Shown here: one piece after another, positions 1-5,337 of the stretch | Position numbering within the stretch: the first letter of the stretch is position 1 | Layout of the letters: the number at the start of each line of letters is the position of its first letter | Origin: Cellulomonadaceae bacterium | GTDB lineage: Bacteria; Actinomycetota; Actinomycetes; Actinomycetales; Cellulomonadaceae | DNA length: 5,789 bases | Reading direction: 5' to 3' | NCBI GenBank assembly: GCA_031283115.1 | Contig: JAITCK010000240.1 | Coordinates: 1 to 5,789, forward strand | Notes under the pieces: generated by a model | Databases searched by the model: none | The model's input: the letters and a program-made list of their open reading frames with translations, nothing else | Told to the model about the DNA's origin: nothing | Program-made: the position numbers and the translations under genes

Positions 1-501
1 AGCGACGATGACGGCGCCGACAGCACCCCAGAACCGCCCCAAACCCCATCGGCCAGCCTGACAACAGACGTACCTCCAACGGACAGCGCCCCGACAGCCA
101 GCCCGGCAGAACTGGAACCCACCGCCACCGGGCAAACGCCCGCAGCGCCCACCACCAGTTCCCAGCCGACACTGACGCGCAAACAAATCCGCGAAATGGA
201 AGCCCAACGCAAGGCCGCTGAAAAAGCCGCCAGCCGCACCGGCGTCCTCAAAGCCCTCACCGGTGCCATCCCGCTCATCCGCAAAGAAGCGCCCGCCAAA
301 GCGGACGAACCCATGCCAGACGCTGGCACGCCAGCCGCACCAGGCGCCAGTAGTGAGCAAGAAAGTTCCGCCTGGCGCACCGCCTGGGGTATCGGCTCCG
401 GGGAATCTGTGACCGACGCCGCCAGCCAAGACCCCCCGCAACCCCCGGCTGACCTGACTGACCCAGCCGCCAACCAGACCCCCTCGGAGGGACAGCAATG
501 A
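1..501 (+). CDS. 3' end of an unrecognised gene; disordered Pro/Ala/Thr-rich tail
   Basis: Frame 1 is open from the first base to the TGA at 499-501, giving the last 166 residues of a protein that starts outside the window. An internal ATG at 196 has no Shine-Dalgarno sequence and the frame continues upstream of it with the same composition, so I treat it as internal. The visible part is low complexity: residues 1-57 are rich in Ser, Thr, Pro, Ala and Asp. A charged, probably helical stretch follows (L58-T-R-K-Q-I-R-E, then Lys/Ala-rich repeats to about residue 78), then a short hydrophobic patch (about 80-91, VLKALTGAIPLI), then another Pro/Ala/Glu/Asp-rich tail. There is no cysteine and no catalytic motif. 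The LTRKQIRE-type motif resembles basic segments of actinobacterial envelope proteins, but that is only an impression. The stop overlaps the next start by ATGA, so it is probably co-transcribed and translationally coupled with the lipoprotein gene, suggesting an envelope role. Function unknown. Confidence 0.75.
   Translation, partial: SDDDGADSTPEPPQTPSASLTTDVPPTDSAPTASPAELEPTATGQTPAAPTTSSQPTLTRKQIREMEAQRKAAEKAASRTGVLKALTGAIPLIRKEAPAKADEPMPDAGTPAAPGASSEQESSAWRTAWGIGSGESVTDAASQDPPQPPADLTDPAANQTPSEGQQ
486..490 (+). promoter_or_regulatory. Shine-Dalgarno sequence of the lipoprotein gene
   Basis: GGAGG lies inside the 3' end of the upstream reading frame, seven bases before the ATG at 498. It is the only strong Shine-Dalgarno sequence in front of a clear gene in this window. 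It fits a gene expressed from inside a polycistronic mRNA, unlike the three downstream genes, which appear to be leaderless or nearly so. Confidence 0.75.
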
Positions 502-1535
502 CCCGCACCCCACGCACCCGCGCCACCATGCCGCGCGTGGCAGCGGCCAGCCTGGCCGTCCTTCTCAGCGCCACCGCCCTGACCGGATGCGCAGGCGACC
601 CGCCCAAAGCCCAACCCGAACCCTCCGCATCAGGCCCGGCCCTCGCCACCGAACAAAGCGACAGCGTGCTCGCTGAAATCAACACGGTGCTGGCAGCAGC
701 CTCCGAAGCCCGCGACCCCGCACAACTGGCAGGCCGCCTCACCGGCCCAGCCCTAGCCGTGCGCACCAGCCAGTTGCAGGTGGCAGCCACCCGTGACAAC
801 AACGACCTGGTCACCGACCTGCCCGACAGTTACCAACAAATCATCATCCCCACCACCGAAAGCTGGCCGCGCACCGCCTACGCCATCACCGTAGTCACCG
901 ACGAACTCCAGCCCCCCCGCCTGCTGGCCCTACGCCAAAACAGCGCCCGCGACAACTACATGCTGTGGGCTTGGGTGCAACTACAGCCTGGCGTGCAAAT
1001 GCCTGCCTTCGCCGACCGAACTTTCGGATCTGACGAACTCGCTCCCGACGACGCAAGCCTGCGATTCACCCCGCAAGACGCCGTCAACCAGTACGCCGAC
1101 CTGCTCGCTAACGGCAGTGAATCAGCCTTTGTCGACAACTTTGAACCTGCCGACGATGACCAGTTCCGCACCTTCATGGCGTCGTGGATTTCCGCCCAAC
1201 AGCAGGCCCTTCAAGGCGACCGCGTCAACGGCACCTACACCATCACCGTCGCCCCCATGGACGATACCCCCGTACTCGCAGTACGCACCGCCGACGGGGG
1301 AGCCATGGTCATGGCCGCACTCACCACCTCTGAACAGATGGAGGCTATGGAAGGCGCCACCCTCACCCCGCAAACCAAAACTGCACAAGCCCTGCTCCAA
1401 GGGCAAAACCCCAACAACCGCCTCAGTGCCGGATACGTGGACATGATCGCCCTGTTTGTGCCCGCTGCCGGGTCAAGCGCCCCGGTACGGCTGCTGGGAT
1501 ACTCCCACGTCCAAACCTCCGCCTCAGTGGGATAA
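498..1535 (+). CDS. Predicted secreted lipoprotein (possibly DUF8094 type)
   Basis: This 345-residue protein starts with a lipoprotein signal peptide: basic residues in the first 13 positions, a hydrophobic core from about 14 to 27 and a lipobox L28-T-G-C31. After lipidation of Cys31 it should be anchored to the outer face of the cytoplasmic membrane. Cys31 is the only cysteine. A Pro/Ser/Ala linker (about 32-50) leads into a mixed alpha/beta region beginning near ALATEQ. I recognise the pattern of an early helix with repeated AA motifs followed by LTGPALAVR, and a C-terminal stretch with IALFVP, from conserved actinobacterial lipoproteins that I recall as DUF8094; this assignment is unverified and no enzymatic motif is visible. 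The ATG is chosen because it has GGAGG at good spacing, overlaps the previous stop by ATGA and directly precedes the signal peptide; Met11 would leave a shorter but usable signal. Probably the last gene of its operon, since 81 bp separate it from the next gene. Confidence 0.88.
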   Translation: MTRTPRTRATMPRVAAASLAVLLSATALTGCAGDPPKAQPEPSASGPALATEQSDSVLAEINTVLAAASEARDPAQLAGRLTGPALAVRTSQLQVAATRDNNDLVTDLPDSYQQIIIPTTESWPRTAYAITVVTDELQPPRLLALRQNSARDNYMLWAWVQLQPGVQMPAFADRTFGSDELAPDDASLRFTPQDAVNQYADLLANGSESAFVDNFEPADDDQFRTFMASWISAQQQALQGDRVNGTYTITVAPMDDTPVLAVRTADGGAMVMAALTTSEQMEAMEGATLTPQTKTAQALLQGQNPNNRLSAGYVDMIALFVPAAGSSAPVRLLGYSHVQTSASVG

Positions 1536-1602
1536 CTTGACGGTGTAACGCGGCGTAGACACTCACGGCGGCCTGTCGGGAAAGTAGAACGCAGGCATGG
1601 CC

Positions 1603-1608
1603 TACCAT
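1603..1608 (+). promoter_or_regulatory. Candidate -10 box of the ybbN-like gene
   Basis: TACCAT fits the actinobacterial -10 pattern TANNNT and ends eight bases before the ATG at 1617. The expected transcription start, about seven bases past the last T, would fall at 1615-1617, giving a leaderless or near-leaderless mRNA. In agreement, no Shine-Dalgarno sequence precedes the start. No convincing -35 box is seen 16-18 bases upstream, so this is a moderate call. The box overlaps an out-of-frame ATG at 1607. Confidence 0.45.
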
Positions 1609-1616
1609 GTCCATCC

Positions 1617-2612
1617 ATGAGCCTGCCCTCGAACAGCCCTGTGCCCCCCGCCGCTGCTGCGGCCACGCCTGCCCCTGCCCCGCAGCGGGGCGCCGTCGAC
1701 CTTGCCGCTTTCGCCCAGCAGAGCGGTGCTGCTGGTGCCCTTGCTGGCGGCGGAGTTACTGGTTCTGGGGCTGGTGCTGGGACGACGGGCCGCTGGGTGC
1801 TTGACGTCACCGACGTCAACTTCCAGCAGGTGGTAGAAGAGTCAAAGCAGTACCCGGTCATCATCATCCTGTGGGCACCCTCCGACGCCGCCAACGCTGA
1901 AGTCGCCGCCGACCTGGCCGCCCTAGCCGACGAAGCGCAAGGCCGCTTCCTGGTTGGGCGGGTGGACGTGCAGGAATACCCGGCTATCGCGCAAGCCTTC
2001 CAAGTGACCGGCGTCCCCACGGTTGTTGCCCTGCTGGCAGGCCAGCCAGCCCCCCTGTTCGCAGGCAAGGCCAGCCGCGAGCAGATGGCTGACGTGCTGT
2101 CACAAGTGCTGGCAGCCGCCGCACAAAACGGCATCACCGGGGTAGCGCCCGCACAAACTGGAGTCGACGGGGAGCCTGCCGAGCCAGCCGAACCAGAAGT
2201 ACCGCCCCTGCACCTGGAAGCCTACGAAGCCATCGAACGTGGCGACCTGCCCGCCGCCGAGGCCGCCTTCGAGTTAGCCCACAAACAAGACCCCAAAGAC
2301 GAAGGCGCTGTGGCCGGGCTGGCCCAAGTGCGCATGATGATCCGCACCACCGGAGCCGACCCTGTCGCCTTGCGCCAAGCCGCCGACGCTGCGCCCGCCG
2401 ACGTGGATGCAGCCTTGGCCGCCGCCGACGCAGACATGTCCGCCGGCCAGGTCGATGACGCTTTTGCCCGCCTGCTGGGACTCATGCCCGGCGCTGACGC
2501 GGAAACCAAAGAAACCTTGCGCGTGCGCCTGGTCAGCTACTTCGAAATCATCGGTCAAAGCGACCCCCGCGTCGCCAAAGCCCGCCAGCGCCTGGCCCTC
2601 TACCTGTACTAG
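1617..2612 (+). CDS. ybbN: YbbN/CnoX-like thioredoxin-fold and TPR protein without cysteines
   Basis: This 331-residue protein has three parts. Residues 1-58 are a low-complexity Ala/Pro/Gly-rich leader with a short VDLAAFAQQ motif (27-35). Residues 60-168 are a thioredoxin fold: strand VIIILWAP (81-88), strand FLVGRVDV (111-118), and the cis-proline loop T131-G-V-P-T with P134. Residues 198-331 are helical repeats; 262-331 match the C-terminal TPR pattern of YbbN (G277, AFARLL, VRLVSYFEIIG, then ARQRLALYL). The active site that would read WCGPC is S-D-A-A-N at 89-93, so both redox cysteines are replaced (D90 and N93) and no cysteine occurs anywhere. It therefore cannot act as a dithiol oxidoreductase. 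In E. coli, CnoX is a holdase that works with GroEL; a cytosolic chaperone or scaffold role here is inferred from that. The ATG at 1617 has no alternative ATG upstream in frame nearby and follows a -10 box, suggesting a leaderless mRNA. A hairpin follows the stop. Confidence 0.88.
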   Translation: MSLPSNSPVPPAAAAATPAPAPQRGAVDLAAFAQQSGAAGALAGGGVTGSGAGAGTTGRWVLDVTDVNFQQVVEESKQYPVIIILWAPSDAANAEVAADLAALADEAQGRFLVGRVDVQEYPAIAQAFQVTGVPTVVALLAGQPAPLFAGKASREQMADVLSQVLAAAAQNGITGVAPAQTGVDGEPAEPAEPEVPPLHLEAYEAIERGDLPAAEAAFELAHKQDPKDEGAVAGLAQVRMMIRTTGADPVALRQAADAAPADVDAALAAADADMSAGQVDDAFARLLGLMPGADAETKETLRVRLVSYFEIIGQSDPRVAKARQRLALYLY

Positions 2613-2628
2613 AACGAGGCCGTGTATT

Positions 2629-2644
2629 TGGAGGCGAGCCTCCA
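2629..2644 (+). terminator. Terminator-like hairpin after the ybbN-like gene
   Basis: TGGAGG and CCTCCA form a perfect six-base-pair stem around the tetraloop CGAG, 17 bases after the stop codon. No T-run follows, so it is not a classical intrinsic terminator, although actinobacterial terminators often lack one. The 5' arm includes a GGAGG that would act as a Shine-Dalgarno sequence for a tiny frame at 2644, so a different role is possible. Confidence 0.4.
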
Positions 2645-2668
2645 TGCCACCCGCAATCGTTTCGGCGT

Positions 2669-2684
2669 CGCAAATGCACTTGCG
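2669..2684. promoter_or_regulatory. Imperfect 16-bp palindrome upstream of the pcrA promoter
   Basis: CGCAAATGCACTTGCG is symmetric at seven of its eight base pairs, centred on TGCA. It lies 17 bp upstream of the PafBC-type promoter, at about -54 from the predicted transcription start. It could be an operator or activator site or a weak hairpin; it does not match the actinobacterial LexA box. A 16-bp dyad with one mismatch pair can arise by chance in a window this size, so support is weak. Confidence 0.2.
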
Positions 2685-2701
2685 CGCCTCAACTCAATCG
2701 G

Positions 2702-2724
2702 GTGTCAGTGGCTGCCTTTAGGGT
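2702..2724 (+). promoter_or_regulatory. PafBC-type (RecA-NDp) DNA-damage promoter of pcrA
   Basis: The known motif of LexA-independent DNA-damage promoters in mycobacteria is tTGTCRgtg, eight bases, then TAnnnT. Here GTGTCAGTG (2702-2710), the eight-base spacer GCTGCCTT (2711-2718) and TAGGGT (2719-2724) match at every constrained position except the weakly conserved first t. The predicted start, seven bases after the last T, is A2731, three bases before the ATG at 2734, so the mRNA would be almost leaderless; there is no Shine-Dalgarno sequence. PafBC is the WYL-domain activator that recognises this motif. The position, immediately in front of a DNA-repair helicase, makes chance unlikely. 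I see no LexA-type box in the gap. Confidence 0.8.
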
Positions 2725-2733
2725 TAGCGGATT

Positions 2734-5229
2734 ATGTCGAGTCTGCTCAGTTCCCTGCCTCAGTTCCGGTCTCTTGTCAGTGACGAGGACGCCTGGAGCG
2801 ACCTGGGGGGCGGGCCTGCTCCTGCCAGGGATGGGCTGGTTGCTGGCCTGCCATCGGCGGATGCGGACGCCCTGCTGGACGGCCTCAACCCTCAGCAGCG
2901 GGCCGCCGTCATCCACCAGGGTTCGCCCTTGCTCATTGTGGCTGGGGCCGGGTCGGGCAAGACGCGCGTGCTCACCCACCGCATCGCCTACCTGCTGGCC
3001 ACCCGCCAGGCTTGGGCCTCACAGATTTTAGCCATCACCTTCACCAACAAGGCTGCGGCGGAGATGCGCGAGCGGGTGGAGCACCTGGTGGGGCCGGAAG
3101 CCCAACGCATGTGGGTGTCCACCTTCCACTCGGCTTGCGTGCGCATTTTGCGGCGCGAATACAAGGCCTTGGGTTTGCGGTCATCCTTTTCCATTTACGA
3201 TGCCGCCGACTCGCAGCGCCTAGTCACCCTGGTCACCCGGGAACTCAACGTGGATGCGAAAAAGTATCCGGCCCGGGGCCTAGCCCACCGCATCAGCGAC
3301 CTGAAAAACGAGCTCATCGACCCGGAGACCTACCAGGGGGATGAGGAAAAAGACCCGGTCTTGGCCGATGTCTACTCCCTGTACCAGCAGCGGTTGCAGG
3401 CCGCATCGGCCCTGGACTTTGACGACATCATTATGACCACGGTCAACCTGCTCCAAGCCTTCCCGGCTGTCGCCGAGCATTACCGCCGCCGCTTCCGCCA
3501 CATTCTTGTCGACGAATACCAGGACACCAACCACGCCCAATACGTGCTAGTCCGCGAGTTGGTGGGCGGCGCCGGAGCCACCCCGGCCAGCGCGGACATC
3601 CCCCCAGCCCAGCTGACGGTGGTGGGCGATGCCGACCAGTCCATTTACGCCTTCCGCGGGGCCACCATCCGCAATATTGAGGAGTTCGAGAAGGACTACC
3701 CCAACGCCACCACCATTCTGTTAGAGCAAAACTACCGGTCCACCCAAACCATCCTGTCCGCCGCTAACGCCGTCATCTCCCAGAACACAGGCCGCAAGGC
3801 CAAACGCCTGTGGACGGCGGCCGGAGACGGAGACAAGATTGTCGGCTACGTGGGTGACGACGAATACGGTGAAGCCCGCTTCATCGCCCAAGAAATCGAC
3901 CAACTGGGCGACAAGCATGGTGTCCGCCCCGGTGACGTGGCCATCTTTTACCGGACCAACGCCCAATCCCGAGCCCTGGAAGAAGTGCTCATCCGGGTGG
4001 GCCTGCCCTACAAGGTGGTGGGCGGCACCCGCTTCTACGAACGCCGCGAAATCAAGGACGCCATCGCCTACCTGCGCGCCATCGCCAACCCCGACGACGA
4101 TGTCAACCTTCGCCGCATCCTCAACGTGCCCAAGCGGGGCCTGGGCGACCGGGCCGAATCCACCCTGGCAGCCTTCGCCGACCGGGAACGAACCTCCTTG
4201 AGCGCGGCCATTGACGCCGCCGAATCCATTGGCGGACTGACGGCCCGCACCCTCAACCCCCTGGTTCGCTTCCGCGACCTCATGGCCGACCTGCGCGGCA
4301 TGGCTGCGGCAGGGGACAGCCCCGCCACCCTGCTGACCGCCGTACTGGACCGGACCGGCTACCTGGACGAGTTGCGGGCTTCCGACGACCCGCAAGACGC
4401 CACCCGCGTCGAAAACCTGGCCGAACTTGTGGCCGTTGCCACCGAGTTCAGTACGGAAGCCCCCGAGGGCACCCTCGACGACTTCCTAGAACGGGTGTCC
4501 CTGGTGGCTGACTCCGATCAAATCCCTGCCGAAGATGTTACGGACGGTGAACCAGAACAAGGCGCCGCTGCTGTCGACCGCGTTGACCCCGGCGTGGTTA
4601 CCCTGATGACCCTCCACACGGCCAAGGGCTTGGAGTTCCCGGTGGTGTTCCTCACCGGCATGGAGGACGGCACCTTCCCCCACATGCGATCCATGTACGA
4701 CGAATCAGAACTGTCAGAGGAGCGCCGCCTGGCCTACGTGGGCATCACCCGTGCCCGCGAACGCCTCTACATCAGCCGGGCAGCCCAACGGTCAGCCTGG
4801 GGTCAGTCCATGGCCTTCCCCGAGTCCCGCTTCCTGGCCGATATCCCCGACGCCTTGTGGGATTGGCGCCGCCGGGAATCCGCCACCGATAGCCTCCGCA
4901 GTGGCGGGTCTGGCTGGGGTGGCTCTTACACGGCCCGCAAGGAATCCAATCCCGGCTACCGGTCGGCCCCCGTCCACACCAGCAGCCTCAAACCTCACCC
5001 CAAGTCTGCCCCGTCGTCTACGGGTGCCTCTTTCGGGTCGGCCACCCCCCGCAAGGACATCGACATTCCGTCCTTGTCCGTTGGCGACCGCGTCAACCAC
5101 GACTCCTACGGCCTGGGTCGCGTGGTCGCCCTCGAAGGCGCTGGCCTCAACTCCGTCGCCAAAATCGACTTCGGCACCGAAGGCACCAAGCGCCTCCTCC
5201 TGCGCTATTCCCCCGTCTCTAAGTTGTAG
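2734..5229 (+). CDS. pcrA: ATP-dependent 3'-5' DNA helicase PcrA/UvrD1 (SF1A)
   Basis: This complete 831-residue helicase unwinds DNA in the 3'-5' direction for nucleotide-excision repair and replication or transcription conflicts. All SF1A motifs are present in order: Q motif LNPQQRAAV (51-59), Walker A GAGSGKT (71-77, K76), Ia TFTNKAAAEM (102-111), Ib STFHS (129-133), Walker B LVDEYQDT (258-265, D260/E261), III VVGDADQSIYAFRG (296-309), IV EQNYRST (331-337), V TLHTAKGLEFP (626-636) and VI RLAYVGITRARERL (665-678). An insert with IPPAQ (289-293) between motifs II and III is like that of actinobacterial UvrD1. A flexible Ser/Gly/Pro linker (about 710-780) leads to a Tudor-like domain (784-831: GDRVNHDSYGLGRVV, then IDFG), the RNA-polymerase-binding region of PcrA. 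The N-terminus before the Q motif is about 50 residues, longer than I recall for mycobacterial UvrD1. The ATG is the first possible start: an in-frame TAG lies at 2725. Its only cysteine is C135. Transcription is probably induced by DNA damage via PafBC. Confidence 0.97.
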   Translation: MSSLLSSLPQFRSLVSDEDAWSDLGGGPAPARDGLVAGLPSADADALLDGLNPQQRAAVIHQGSPLLIVAGAGSGKTRVLTHRIAYLLATRQAWASQILAITFTNKAAAEMRERVEHLVGPEAQRMWVSTFHSACVRILRREYKALGLRSSFSIYDAADSQRLVTLVTRELNVDAKKYPARGLAHRISDLKNELIDPETYQGDEEKDPVLADVYSLYQQRLQAASALDFDDIIMTTVNLLQAFPAVAEHYRRRFRHILVDEYQDTNHAQYVLVRELVGGAGATPASADIPPAQLTVVGDADQSIYAFRGATIRNIEEFEKDYPNATTILLEQNYRSTQTILSAANAVISQNTGRKAKRLWTAAGDGDKIVGYVGDDEYGEARFIAQEIDQLGDKHGVRPGDVAIFYRTNAQSRALEEVLIRVGLPYKVVGGTRFYERREIKDAIAYLRAIANPDDDVNLRRILNVPKRGLGDRAESTLAAFADRERTSLSAAIDAAESIGGLTARTLNPLVRFRDLMADLRGMAAAGDSPATLLTAVLDRTGYLDELRASDDPQDATRVENLAELVAVATEFSTEAPEGTLDDFLERVSLVADSDQIPAEDVTDGEPEQGAAAVDRVDPGVVTLMTLHTAKGLEFPVVFLTGMEDGTFPHMRSMYDESELSEERRLAYVGITRARERLYISRAAQRSAWGQSMAFPESRFLADIPDALWDWRRRESATDSLRSGGSGWGGSYTARKESNPGYRSAPVHTSSLKPHPKSAPSSTGASFGSATPRKDIDIPSLSVGDRVNHDSYGLGRVVALEGAGLNSVAKIDFGTEGTKRLLLRYSPVSKL

Positions 5230-5237
5230 CGCCCGGA

Positions 5238-5307
5238 GTGGGATACCTTGTGAGCGCATCGAGCCGATGTGAAACATCGGCGAATCTCAGCGAACGAGGT
5301 GTCCCAC
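5238..5307 (+). terminator. Structured inverted repeat after pcrA, probable terminator
   Basis: Arms 5238-5251 (GTGGGATACCTTGT) and 5294-5307 (ACGAGGTGTCCCAC) pair over 14 positions as RNA, 12 Watson-Crick and two G-U. Nested inside, 5263-5270 and 5274-5281 (GCCGATGT and ACATCGGC) form a perfect eight-base-pair hairpin with loop GAA, and GAG 5252-5254 can pair with CTC 5286-5288. No T-run follows. The site just after the pcrA stop suggests transcription termination or 3'-end protection. The nested hairpin is the strongest part; the whole element could also be a small repeat family or a regulatory RNA. Confidence 0.55.
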
Positions 5308-5324
5308 GGAAGGGCGCGGACACC
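5298..5324. promoter_or_regulatory. Inverted repeat abutting the sucC -10 box, possible operator
   Basis: GGTGTCC (5298-5304) and GGACACC (5318-5324) are perfect seven-base inverted repeats separated by 13 bases; the right half ends one base before the candidate -10 box. This is a suitable position for a repressor covering the -35 region of sucC. The left half is shared with the long stem of the preceding structured element, so in read-through RNA the two pairings exclude each other. I cannot assign a regulator. Confidence 0.3.
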
Positions 5325-5325
5325 G

Positions 5326-5331
5326 TAAGGT
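5326..5331 (+). promoter_or_regulatory. Candidate -10 box of sucC
   Basis: TAAGGT fits TANNNT and ends six bases before the GTG at 5338, so the transcription start expected seven bases past its last T is the first base of the start codon. This predicts a leaderless sucC mRNA. The AAGG within it (5327-5330) could alternatively act as a weak Shine-Dalgarno sequence if transcription starts further upstream. No clear -35 hexamer is visible. Confidence 0.5.
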
Positions 5332-5337
5332 TCAGGC

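Noticed and set aside
275..814. Long minus-strand open frames, such as 275-814, 1235-2137, 3721-4395 and 4792-5277.
   Set aside because: They lie opposite well-supported genes, show no domain, and are expected from GC-rich sequence with few stop codons on the reverse strand.
912..918. C7 tract in the lipoprotein gene and G7 tract at 5502-5508 in sucC as possible slippage sites for phase variation.
   Set aside because: Seven-base runs are common in GC-rich coding DNA, and the sucC run simply encodes the conserved Gly-Gly of a housekeeping enzyme.
1503..1540. AGTGGGATAACTTG at the lipoprotein stop resembles AGTGGGATACCTTG after pcrA (13 of 14 bases), and TCCCAC/GTGGGA lie as inverted repeats at 1503-1508 and 1527-1532.
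   Set aside because: A few 13-of-14 matches are expected by chance between positions of a 5.8-kb window, and the rest of the pcrA-sucC element is not repeated here.
1537..1561. TTGACG (1537-1542) followed by TAGACA (1556-1561), looking like a -35/-10 pair after the lipoprotein gene.
   Set aside because: The spacer is only 13 bases and the start codon is 55 bases further without a Shine-Dalgarno sequence; the TACCAT box nearer the start fits better.
1573..1595. CTGTCGGGA upstream of the ybbN-like gene, tested as a second PafBC motif.
   Set aside because: It departs from the consensus at its end, and no TANNNT lies eight bases downstream (the bases are CGCAGG).
5249..5272. Two TGTGA half-sites suggesting a GlxR/CRP operator near sucC.
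   Set aside because: Neither has the TCACA partner at the required six-base spacing; both lie within the structured repeat.
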